Source of the DNA: UMGS172 sp045546555
GTDB lineage: Bacteria > Bacillota > Clostridia > Oscillospirales > Acutalibacteraceae
DNA: 19,160 nt
NCBI GenBank assembly: GCA_045546555.1
Contig: JAZQCY010000127.1
Coordinates: 1-19,160 of the forward strand
Reading direction: 5' to 3'
Positions 1-5,722 of the stretch are shown here, piece by piece. The first letter of the stretch is position 1; each line of letters opens with the position of its first letter. A model generated the notes under the pieces. It was not told the origin of the DNA, did no database searches, and saw only the letters and a list, made by a program, of their open reading frames with translations. The translations under genes were made by a program, and so were the position numbers.

Positions 1-27
1 ATGCCTCTGCGCTACCCGAAAAGCAGG

Positions 28-57
28 CTCACGGCGGGCGATTCGTGAATCGCCCCT
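28..57. repeat. Type-A palindromic module, copy A1
   Basis: This is a 30-nt unit: a left flank CTCACGGC, a palindrome with 9-bp arms (GGGCGATTC / GAATCGCCC, 36-55) around a GT centre, then CT running into ACA. It is identical over all 30 bases to the copy at 155-184. The right end, CCCTACA, recurs beside unrelated palindromes at 4237-4561, so the ends are conserved while the stem sequence varies. No coding potential is seen. It could be a REP/MITE-like mobile hairpin, but no mobilising enzyme is in the window. Confidence 0.75.
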
Positions 58-65
58 ACAATTAG

Positions 66-111
66 CCTTCCCCTCGAGGGGAAGGTGGCAGGCGAAGCCT
101 GACGGATGAGG
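66..111. repeat. Type-B two-hairpin module, copy B1
   Basis: Two adjacent hairpins are followed by a purine-rich tail. The first is a perfect 20-nt palindrome with arms CCTTCCCCTC / GAGGGGAAGG (66-85). The second is CAGGC-GAA-GCCTG (89-101), followed by GACGGATGAGG. The same architecture, with different but still complementary stems, is found at 4410-4454 in the same orientation and at 4328-4374 and about 4499-4545 in the opposite orientation. It lies directly after module A1, giving an A-B composite. Confidence 0.65.
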
Positions 112-154
112 TGTCCACCGTTACAACGGACTAAAAATAATACAGCATAGCCGT

Positions 155-184
155 CTCACGGCGGGCGATTCGTGAATCGCCCCT
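155..184. repeat. Type-A palindromic module, copy A2
   Basis: Exact second copy of the 30-nt unit at 28-57, including both 9-bp palindrome arms (163-182) and the CTCACGGC left flank. The base context beyond the unit differs (GCA instead of ACA), so the duplicated block ends close to these coordinates. It lies just beyond the terminator of the GH16 gene. Confidence 0.75.
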
Positions 185-186
185 GC

Positions 187-227
187 AAAAAATCCTTCGC
201 CGTAGTTTAAAACACAAGCGAAGGATT
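187..227 (-). terminator. Rho-independent terminator of the GH16 gene
   Basis: On the minus strand a 10-bp stem (218-227 pairing with 191-200, AATCCTTCGC and its complement) encloses a 17-nt loop. It is followed by a run of six T on the minus strand (about 187-192). It starts 34 nt after the stop codon of the GH16 lipoprotein gene. The other side, CTTTTAATT, is also T-rich, so it may work weakly in both directions. Confidence 0.8.
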
Positions 228-260
228 CTTTTAATTATAAATATTATCTAACCGTTTCGA

Positions 261-2027
261 TTACTTCAGATAACGGATGTAGCTTGCACCGTCATTCTTC
301 TGATAGATGTTGCAGTAGTCGATGATGAACTTGTTGGTCTTGGTCCATTCATCCTCGGTGGCGGTGCCGATATCGGCACTCTGGCTTGCGTAGCCCAAAG
401 CCATGCTCAAAATGAGGTACATCTCATGGTTGAAGCATTCCTTGTCCTCTTCCTTGGTGGTAGTGTCATACTTGAAGAACAGCTTACCGTCGCAGGTGAA
501 GGAGATCTGAGTGTTGTCCCAAAGGAAACCGTAGGTATGATAATCGTCGGTCAAACGACCGCCTGCCTCGGGATGGCTGTACTTCTTGGACTGACCGTAC
601 TGCTTACCGTCGAGCGAGGTATGAACATAGCCCATATTCTTGCCTGTAGTGGTCGGCCAACGGTGGCCGTTGGCGGCATAGGAAGCCGAGTTGCCGAACA
701 TCTCCATAATGTCGATCTCGGGACGCATCCACATGGGGATAGAGGGGTCGGTGTTGCTCATTGCGGTAGATGATGATGCGTGCGATGCCCAGAATGCGAC
801 CCAGAAGCTGGGACCGTGGGGCACAACGGCGCTTATCTCGGCATAGCCGTACTTATACATCATAATGTTCTGAGTACGGATCATACCGCCGTAGTAATAG
901 TTTTCGTCCTGCGTTGCGCAGATGTGGAACTTGCCGTCCTTGACAAATACAAAGTTAGGATCGGTGTTGCGGACTGAGGTTTTACCGTACTGACCCTCGG
1001 ACTTATTCTGATTCTCGTTCATCTGCCACCACTTGGTGGTATCAAGGGCATCACCGTCGAAATCGTCACCCCAGGCATACTTGAAGGTATCATCACCGTA
1101 GGTCTTGACCGTTTCGGCATAGCTTCCGCTCTTGGCAGTATCGGTTATAGCGTTACTGCTCTCAAGCATCTTGCCGAACTCACTGATAGCGATAGCCGTT
1201 GCGTGAGCCGAGCCGCCGTTTAAGTATATCTTCTTGCCGCTTACGGTTATCTTGTAAGCATCGTGGTCGGTGATGGTCTCAACACCGTCACGGCCTGCGT
1301 TACCGACGATTATCTCATACTCTGCGGCCTCGGTCTTCTGGTCAAAAACGACCGAAGGCTTAAAGCCGGTCTTATTGAGAATGGTCTCAACGACCTTGTC
1401 GACCTCGACCTGTGCAAGGTACGAGAAATTGAAATAAGGTCTGACTATTGAAAATTTATTAAGATTAACGTTGTTTACCGTAATGTCCACAAAATCACCC
1501 TTTACCTTGTTAACATACTCAATTCCGCCTTTAACGCCCTCGGCTTTGACAAAGTTCTTGACAAAATGCTCGGTGGCGGCTTTAAGACCGTCGGAAGAAT
1601 AAGCGTTGATAACTATCTTTTTGCCGATGGTGCAGATTATCCAATCGTTATAACGTCCGCCGTCCTGCGACAAAAGATAATCCAAAGCCTGCTTGGACTC
1701 GGGACGGTTGGTTGCGCCCAAAAGAATCTCATATTTATCGTTGCCGTCGGTACCATCGGCAACGTTTTTGACGGTAACACCCAGCACACCCTTCATCTGT
1801 TTAAAAAGTAAGGATGCCGATGCAGTCTCGTCAAGCTCAGAAGCCTCCTCGGGACGGATGATGGTGTAAACCGAATCACCGTTTTGAACGTAAACAACAT
1901 CAGCCTTTGAGATGATGCTGTCAGACGATGAAGCGGTATCGCTACTTCCATCACTGTCACCGCCGCAACCCACAAAAAGGGTCACAGCAAACAAAACACA
2001 AAGTGTCAAAGCGAGTATTTTTTTCAT
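261..2027 (-). CDS. Secreted GH16-family beta-glucanase lipoprotein with two N-terminal tandem modules
   Basis: 588 residues. I chose the start at 2027 because it opens directly onto a lipoprotein signal (MKKILAL..., lipobox FVGC, lipidated Cys21) and has TAGGAGG six bases upstream. A longer frame to 2087 has no ribosome site and would bury the signal peptide. A Ser/Asp linker (23-40) follows. Then come two similar alpha/beta modules at about 52-165 and 191-290, each with an I[IV]RP start, a YEI[IL][LV]G core and a GKKI strand. The catalytic domain (about 315-588) has the GH16 signature EIDIME: predicted nucleophile Glu437, Asp439, acid/base Glu442. The ExDxxE spacing is the laminarinase type rather than the lichenase ExDxE. 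The expected role is hydrolysis of beta-1,3 or mixed-linkage glucans at the cell surface; the exact substrate cannot be read. The gene is monocistronic, with its own promoter and terminator. Confidence 0.9.
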   Translation of the reverse strand: MKKILALTLCVLFAVTLFVGCGGDSDGSSDTASSSDSIISKADVVYVQNGDSVYTIIRPEEASELDETASASLLFKQMKGVLGVTVKNVADGTDGNDKYEILLGATNRPESKQALDYLLSQDGGRYNDWIICTIGKKIVINAYSSDGLKAATEHFVKNFVKAEGVKGGIEYVNKVKGDFVDITVNNVNLNKFSIVRPYFNFSYLAQVEVDKVVETILNKTGFKPSVVFDQKTEAAEYEIIVGNAGRDGVETITDHDAYKITVSGKKIYLNGGSAHATAIAISEFGKMLESSNAITDTAKSGSYAETVKTYGDDTFKYAWGDDFDGDALDTTKWWQMNENQNKSEGQYGKTSVRNTDPNFVFVKDGKFHICATQDENYYYGGMIRTQNIMMYKYGYAEISAVVPHGPSFWVAFWASHASSSTAMSNTDPSIPMWMRPEIDIMEMFGNSASYAANGHRWPTTTGKNMGYVHTSLDGKQYGQSKKYSHPEAGGRLTDDYHTYGFLWDNTQISFTCDGKLFFKYDTTTKEEDKECFNHEMYLILSMALGYASQSADIGTATEDEWTKTNKFIIDYCNIYQKNDGASYIRYLK

Positions 2028-2055
2028 AACAGACCTCCTATATATTTCTATTTTC

Positions 2056-2084
2056 AATTTAACAAGCAGAGAGGTTTTTGTCAA
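2056..2084 (-). promoter_or_regulatory. Sigma-A promoter of the GH16 gene
   Basis: Minus-strand TTGACA (2079-2084, perfect -35), 17-bp spacer, TAAATT (2056-2061). The 5' leader is short, ending in a TAGGAGG ribosome site at 2034-2040. It shows that the GH16 gene is transcribed separately from the isomerase-like gene that precedes it on the same strand. Confidence 0.7.
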
Positions 2085-2099
2085 CAAATTAACCCAACT

Positions 2100-2139
2100 A
2101 TGCGCAAAACTCCAAGAAAAAGATTGTATTTCTGCGCAT
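2100..2139. promoter_or_regulatory. Inverted repeat upstream of the GH16 promoter
   Basis: ATGCGCA (2100-2106) and TGCGCAT (2133-2139) form perfect 7-nt inverted arms 26 nt apart, between the stop of the isomerase-like gene and the GH16 -35 box. No T-run follows on the minus strand, so a terminator is less likely than a regulator site or mRNA hairpin. The function is inference. Confidence 0.35.
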
Positions 2140-2153
2140 TACGGGCCCTGGCA

Positions 2154-3035
2154 TTATTTTGCGTTTTCAAAACGGTCAACAAGAAACTCTCCGACCTTGT
2201 GCCACAGCCTCAGGTAGTCCATAACAAGGTGGTCGGGCATACATCCGTAGACCGCCTCAAAGGTGAGGTCACCCTTGTAGCCGACCTCACGGAGTGTTTT
2301 CATGCCTGTTTCCCAATCGATATATCCCAAAAACGGCATAAGGTGCAGGTCTTTACTGCAATAATTATCGTGCACGTGGGTGGAAATGATCTTACTGCCA
2401 ACCTTTTTCATCTCCTCAAACTGATGCGTTCCGTGGCTGACCTTTGCGTGACCGAAATCCCAACAAATGCCAACTGTATCGTCATTGAACCTTGAGACGA
2501 TGGCATCAAGCTCGTCGACAAGAGAGGTAAATCTTGCACGCTTTCCCTGAGGCGCACGGTCCTCAAAAAGGGTCTCCATCGCAATTTTCACGCCGACTCC
2601 TTTAGCCCTGTCAACAATGGGCGCAAAGGTGTCGTAAATAGCCCCAAGCACCGTGTCAAAATCAAAGTTATAGTCCTTGTCATAATAGGTGTCAGCATGG
2701 ACAATAACACATTCGGCACCCAGAATCTTGGCGGCATCGACCGTCATCAGCAGCTGCTGTTCAAATTCCTCGGGGGTCAGCTTGTTGTAATCATACCTCG
2801 CATGGCTCTGATTGATGACGACACCCAACTTTTCGCAGGTTTCACGTACCTTGTGAGCTTCAGCTATCGGGTCATCACGCAGAATAATGTTGCGCTCGGG
2901 TGTGTTGCCGGCCATACTGAAATCAATGGCCTCAAACCCTGCGTCACGGCACCGTCTGATCGATTCCTCAAACGGTACACGCTCGGTGCTTCGATAAATT
3001 TTTCCAAAAACGCTGTGGTTAATTGAAAGCCTCAT
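2154..3035 (-). CDS. Sugar phosphate isomerase/epimerase-like TIM-barrel protein
   Basis: 293 residues, the usual length for the xylose-isomerase-like / AP-endonuclease-2 superfamily. The ATG at 3035 is preceded by GGGGTG with a six-base spacer. Visible family motifs are IVHAD (His113), METLFE (Glu154), ICWDFGH (Asp193, His196), STHVHDN (His220, His222, Asp223) and LTFEAVYG (Glu260). Together they supply the usual divalent-metal ligands of this barrel (Glu, Asp, His, Glu). It probably isomerises or epimerises a sugar or inositol-type compound in the cytoplasm. The superfamily is too broad to name the substrate. Neighbours give little help: the yitT-type gene upstream and the GH16 glucanase downstream have separate promoters. 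An endonuclease IV role is unlikely because the full Nfo-type set of metal ligands is not recognisable. Confidence 0.8.
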   Translation of the reverse strand: MRLSINHSVFGKIYRSTERVPFEESIRRCRDAGFEAIDFSMAGNTPERNIILRDDPIAEAHKVRETCEKLGVVINQSHARYDYNKLTPEEFEQQLLMTVDAAKILGAECVIVHADTYYDKDYNFDFDTVLGAIYDTFAPIVDRAKGVGVKIAMETLFEDRAPQGKRARFTSLVDELDAIVSRFNDDTVGICWDFGHAKVSHGTHQFEEMKKVGSKIISTHVHDNYCSKDLHLMPFLGYIDWETGMKTLREVGYKGDLTFEAVYGCMPDHLVMDYLRLWHKVGEFLVDRFENAK

Positions 3036-3064
3036 TTTATCACCCCGTCAATAGTGTTAAATTG

Positions 3065-3093
3065 ATTATATCACATAAAGCTCGCGGTGTCTC
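3065..3093 (-). promoter_or_regulatory. Promoter of the isomerase-like gene (extended -10)
   Basis: Minus-strand TATAAT (3065-3070) is preceded by TGA, giving the TGn extended -10 motif. GAGACA (3088-3093, 4 of 6 matches to TTGACA) lies 17 bp upstream. It is about 30 bp before the start codon, leaving a very short leader that contains the GGGGTG ribosome site. Confidence 0.65.
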
Positions 3094-3136
3094 GTATTAT
3101 CGCAACAAATACTTAAAAATTTTTGTTTTCGACGTA

Positions 3137-3976
3137 TTACACGCCTCTGAAGCCTCGGCCGATTATCTCGCTTGAGGTGGTGATGATGGTGAAGGCCTTG
3201 GGGTCGATCTCACGGATGCGCTCACGAAGGCGGACAGCCTCGGCACGCTTGCAGACGGTATGTATCATGGTGCGCTCCTCGTGGGTGTATTCGCCTACCG
3301 CCTTACCGGTGGTGACACCGTGGTGCAGAGCCGTCATTATAAACTGCGAGATCTCCTGCGGCTTGGTGGTAATCACTATGAAATATTTGCAGGTGTTCAT
3401 GCTTTCGATAACGCCGTCGACGATGAAGGCCTTAGCAAAAAGTCCCAGCAACGAAAACAGCCCGGTTTTAATGTCAAAAACGACAAATGCGCTTGCGGCA
3501 ACGATGAAATCGACACACAAAAGCGCCTTGCCAACGTCGATCCTTACATATTTTTTAAGGATGAGCGCCGCAATGTCGGTACCGCCCGACGATGCGCCCG
3601 AGTTGAATATTATGGCCGAGCCGATCGAGGTCAGAAGCATTGCGTAGACCAGCTCCAGCAACGGTTGGTCGGACAAGGGATTTTCAAGTGGCACAAAATG
3701 CTCGAAGACATATATCAAGGCCGAGTAGGCCATACTGCAGTAGACCGTTTTCAGCCCCGTTGCACGTCCCAAAAACAGAAAACCTACCAAGAGCAGACCG
3801 ATGTTGAGTATCCATATCCACACACCCGAGCTGATGGGTGAAAGCGCACCTAAAATTGTGCCGATACCCGTCACACCGCCCGTGGAGAAGCCGTTGGGTA
3901 TCTTGAAAAAGTAGACCCCCACCGACAAAAGCACAATGCCAACGTGCAGCCAAAGTATTTCCTTAACTTTTTTCAT
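3137..3976 (-). CDS. YitT-family membrane protein (DUF161 plus DUF2179)
   Basis: 279 residues from the ATG at 3976, whose upstream GGGG (3986-3989) is nine bases away. Two closer in-frame starts (TTG at 3991, ATG at 3985) overlap that ribosome site and are less likely. The N-terminal half has about five or six hydrophobic segments (near 8-25, 52-70, 77-93, 107-125, 150-168 and 172-190). It carries the paired family motifs GFSTGGVTGIG (29-39) and GASSGGTDIAA (127-137), a sign of internal duplication. The C-terminal 80 residues (about 197-275) match the soluble DUF2179 domain, with the pattern HHGVTTGKAVGEY and a late DPKAF. The family is widespread in Firmicutes and its transport substrate is not settled, so none is claimed here. 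The promoter is at 4013-4041; no terminator is seen before the next gene. Confidence 0.88.
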   Translation of the reverse strand: MKKVKEILWLHVGIVLLSVGVYFFKIPNGFSTGGVTGIGTILGALSPISSGVWIWILNIGLLLVGFLFLGRATGLKTVYCSMAYSALIYVFEHFVPLENPLSDQPLLELVYAMLLTSIGSAIIFNSGASSGGTDIAALILKKYVRIDVGKALLCVDFIVAASAFVVFDIKTGLFSLLGLFAKAFIVDGVIESMNTCKYFIVITTKPQEISQFIMTALHHGVTTGKAVGEYTHEERTMIHTVCKRAEAVRLRERIREIDPKAFTIITTSSEIIGRGFRGV

Positions 3977-4236
3977 TTTGCACATCCCCAAGCAGTTTGA
4001 ATTTGCAAAAACATTATAAAGCGGTTTATTTTGTTTTGCAATAGGTTAATTTCAAATTTATAAAATACAAATTATATTAACTTTATTAATACGCAACTTA
4101 ACAAAATAAACCAAAACCATTCTTTTAAAGCGCCAAAACAAAACAAAATTAAGTATTTGCCCCGACCTGCGTTTAACCGCAAAGCAATATATCAGTAAAA
4201 ATAGGCAAATACATTGTCAAAACGAGCAGACTGTGC
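3977..4236. other. Non-coding AT-rich region upstream of the YitT gene
   Basis: Apart from the promoter at 4013-4041, nothing coding is visible. The stretch at about 4040-4150 is very A/T-rich with many A-tracts. It ends where the palindromic mosaic begins at 4237. No riboswitch or small RNA is recognised. Confidence 0.5.
4013..4041 (-). promoter_or_regulatory. Promoter of the YitT-family gene
   Basis: Minus-strand TATAAT (4013-4018), 17-bp spacer, TTGCAA (4036-4041). The -35 region is part of ACCTATTGCAA (4036-4046), an 11-nt string that recurs at the -35 of the Crp-type regulator gene (7255-7265). The region upstream to about 4140 is strongly AT-rich and could act as an UP element. Confidence 0.65.
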
Positions 4237-4262
4237 GGGCGCACACACAGGTGCGCCCCTAC
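4237..4262. repeat. Type-A palindromic module, copy A3
   Basis: Hairpin arms GGGCGCAC (4237-4244) and GTGCGCCC (4251-4258) enclose ACACAG, followed by CTAC. It keeps the GGGCG...CGCCCCTAC frame of A1 and A2 but with changed inner stem bases that still pair. Confidence 0.65.
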
Positions 4263-4282
4263 GGCAAGGTGGGTGGGTTCTT

Positions 4283-4313
4283 TGTAGGGAACGGATTTAT
4301 CCGTTCCGCAAAG
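4283..4313. repeat. Type-C palindromic module, copy C1
   Basis: TGTAGGGA followed by a palindrome (GGAACGGAT / ATCCGTTCC, 4288-4307, TT centre) and GCAAAG. Read on the minus strand it ends in CCCTACA like the type-A modules, so C looks like the same element in the opposite orientation with another stem. A sister copy is at 4579-4611. Confidence 0.65.
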
Positions 4314-4327
4314 TCGGCTTGCGGAAT

Positions 4328-4374
4328 CCTCCCGTCATTGCTTCGCAATGCCACCCTCCTTTAGGCAAGGAGGG
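4328..4374. repeat. Type-B two-hairpin module, copy B2 (opposite orientation)
   Basis: CCTCCCGT, then hairpin CATTGC-TTC-GCAATG (4336-4350), then hairpin CCCTCCTT / AAGGAGGG (4354-4374, loop TAGGC). It aligns with the reverse complement of 66-111, sharing the GTCA, CTTCGC and GCCACC positions, while both stems differ by paired changes. Confidence 0.65.
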
Positions 4375-4380
4375 CTCGGT

Positions 4381-4407
4381 GGGCGAACACATAGGTTCGC
4401 CCCTACA
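4381..4407. repeat. Type-A palindromic module, copy A4
   Basis: GGGCGAAC (4381-4388) and GTTCGCCC (4395-4402) enclose ACATAG, followed by CTACA. It abuts B2 on the left and B3 on the right, so it is one tile of a continuous mosaic. Confidence 0.65.
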
Positions 4408-4409
4408 GA

Positions 4410-4454
4410 AGCTCCCTCTGACGAGGGAGCTGTCACCGCAGGTGACTGAGGGAG
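4410..4454. repeat. Type-B two-hairpin module, copy B3
   Basis: Hairpin AGCTCCCTC-TGAC-GAGGGAGCT (4410-4431), then GTCACC-GCA-GGTGAC (4432-4446), then TGAGGGAG. The order and orientation match B1 at 66-111. Confidence 0.65.
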
Positions 4455-4465
4455 AGATAAGCCAT

Positions 4466-4561
4466 CTCACGGCGGCAGGGATAACCTCTGACAGAGGCCG
4501 TCCCCTTTTGTCGCTTTGCGACATTTCCCCCACGCCGTGGGGGAATCTTCCCTGCCCTACA
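4466..4561. repeat. Type-A module A5 split by a nested type-B module
   Basis: The left flank CTCACGGC (4466-4473) is identical to that of A1 and A2. It is followed by arm GGCAGGGA (4474-4481); the matching arm TCCCTGCC is at 4549-4556 and is followed by CTACA (4557-4561). Instead of a 2-6 nt loop there are 67 nt holding hairpin CCTCT-GAC-AGAGG (4485-4497) and a complete type-B unit. The simplest reading is insertion of B into the loop of A. Confidence 0.6.
4499..4545. repeat. Type-B two-hairpin module, copy B4 (opposite orientation, nested)
   Basis: CGTCCCC, then hairpin TGTCGC-TTT-GCGACA (4509-4523), then hairpin TTCCCCCACG / CGTGGGGGAA (4525-4545). Same order as B2. It lies wholly between the arms of A5. 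Confidence 0.6.
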
Positions 4562-4578
4562 AACTCTATTGGAATTAT

Positions 4579-4611
4579 TGTAGGGACCGGCCTCCCGGAC
4601 GGTCCGCAAAG
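4579..4611. repeat. Type-C palindromic module, copy C2
   Basis: TGTAGGGA (4579-4586), arms GGACCG (4584-4589) and CGGTCC (4600-4605), then GCAAAG. The flanks TGTAGGGA and TCCGCAAAG are shared with C1, and only the stem and loop differ. It ends 22 bp before the -35 box of the dehydrogenase promoter. Confidence 0.6.
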
Positions 4612-4633
4612 CTGTCTTCTGGCGGTTTGATTA

Positions 4634-4662
4634 TTGACATTACTTTTTGGTGGGTGTAAAAT
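4634..4662 (+). promoter_or_regulatory. Promoter of the D-2-hydroxyacid dehydrogenase gene
   Basis: Perfect TTGACA (4634-4639), 17-bp spacer, TAAAAT (4657-4662, 5 of 6). It sits immediately after the last palindromic module and about 42 bp before the start codon. Confidence 0.75.
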
Positions 4663-4703
4663 GGATGTGTACGATAAATATCCATTCCCCTTGGGAGGTA
4701 CTT

Positions 4704-5654
4704 ATGAAAATTGTTATTACCGATGCCGACACCGTGACGGGTGGCGACATTTCGTTTGATTGCTTTGACCGCTTCGGTGAGGTGGTCATCCACGGTCTGA
4801 CCGCACCTGATGAGGTGGCCGACCGCATTGCCGATGCCGATATCGTGCTGTGCAACAAGACTCCGATGACACGTGACAATATGAAAAACGCCAAAAATTT
4901 GAAATACATCGGTCTGTTTGCCACGGGCTTTAACAATATCGATCTTGAATACACCTCGACCCACGGCATTACCGTCTGCAATGTGCCGAGCTATTCGACC
5001 GAGGCGGTGGCTCAGCAGACCTTTGCACTTCTCTTGGAGATAGTAAACCGCACTCACGATTACAACAACCTTGTAACGCAGGGCGATTGGGTAAAAAGCC
5101 GCACGTTTTCGTTCTTCCCGTTACCCATGCTTGAGCTTTCGGGCAAGACCATCGGTCTTGTCGGCTACGGCAGTATAGGCAAGCGTGTTGCCGACATTGC
5201 CAAGGCCTTCAATATGAAGGTGCTGGTCTATAAGCGCCGTCCCGAAAATGACCTGACGGTTGAATTTGTTGCCCTTGACGAGCTGTTAAGGCGCTCGGAT
5301 GTGGTGTCGCTTCATTGCCCTCTGAACCGTGACAGCGAGAATATGATGACGGCCGAGCGTTTTGCCCAAATGAAGCAGGGCGCCGTGTTCATAAACACCG
5401 CACGTGGCGGTCTTGTGGATGAGCTTGCCTTAAAGGATGCGCTTTTGTCGGGCAAGCTGCTTGGTGCAGGACTTGACGTGCTCCGTCAGGAGCCGATGTC
5501 GCCCGACTGTCCTTTGCTCGGCATCAAAAACTGCATCATCACACCCCACGTTGCCTGGGCAGGACTTGAGACCCGCATACGGCTTATGGGCGTTGTCGAG
5601 TCCAACATTGCCGACTTTTTGAACGGCAATCCAAAAAATACCGTAAATTTATGA
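4704..5654 (+). CDS. D-isomer specific 2-hydroxyacid dehydrogenase (glycerate/hydroxypyruvate type)
   Basis: 316 residues, typical for the family. I start it at 4704 because GGGAGG lies just upstream and the protein then opens on the usual first strand (MKIVITDAD). An earlier in-frame ATG at 4647 lies between the promoter boxes. The NAD-binding fold has GLVGYGSIG (151-159). The catalytic triad of the family is visible: Arg234 in NTARGG, Glu263 in RQEP, His282 in TPHVAW. At the end of the second Rossmann strand the sequence is VYKRRP (175-180). It lacks the Asp that usually selects NAD, so NADP(H) use is plausible (inference). The protein should reduce a 2-keto acid such as hydroxypyruvate or glyoxylate, or oxidise the D-hydroxyacid, in the cytoplasm. 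No pathway partner lies beside it. Confidence 0.9.
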   Translation: MKIVITDADTVTGGDISFDCFDRFGEVVIHGLTAPDEVADRIADADIVLCNKTPMTRDNMKNAKNLKYIGLFATGFNNIDLEYTSTHGITVCNVPSYSTEAVAQQTFALLLEIVNRTHDYNNLVTQGDWVKSRTFSFFPLPMLELSGKTIGLVGYGSIGKRVADIAKAFNMKVLVYKRRPENDLTVEFVALDELLRRSDVVSLHCPLNRDSENMMTAERFAQMKQGAVFINTARGGLVDELALKDALLSGKLLGAGLDVLRQEPMSPDCPLLGIKNCIITPHVAWAGLETRIRLMGVVESNIADFLNGNPKNTVNL

Positions 5655-5659
5655 ATTTA

Positions 5660-5688
5660 TTGACTTTTTGCGGAATTCGATATATACT
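5660..5688 (+). promoter_or_regulatory. Promoter of the SASA esterase lipoprotein gene
   Basis: TTGACT (5660-5665), 17-bp spacer, TATACT (5683-5688). It begins 6 bp after the dehydrogenase stop codon. No terminator hairpin separates the two genes, so some read-through is possible. Confidence 0.72.
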
Positions 5689-5722
5689 GAAATCACAAAA
5701 TACACCTTGGGAGTGTTGAATT

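Noticed and set aside
28..184. Possible CRISPR from the two identical 30-nt repeats
   Set aside because: Only two copies, a 97-bp gap that contains another palindromic module, and no cas genes. The unit matches the palindromic repeat family instead.
3977..3991. Longer N-terminus for the YitT-family protein (TTG at 3991 or ATG at 3985)
   Set aside because: Both overlap the GGGG ribosome site that is correctly placed for the ATG at 3976, and they add only a few polar residues.
4214..4630. Open frame of 138 codons through the repeat mosaic
   Set aside because: It crosses all the palindromic modules, has no ribosome site, and its translation mirrors the hairpins. It is a by-product of the GC-rich repeats.
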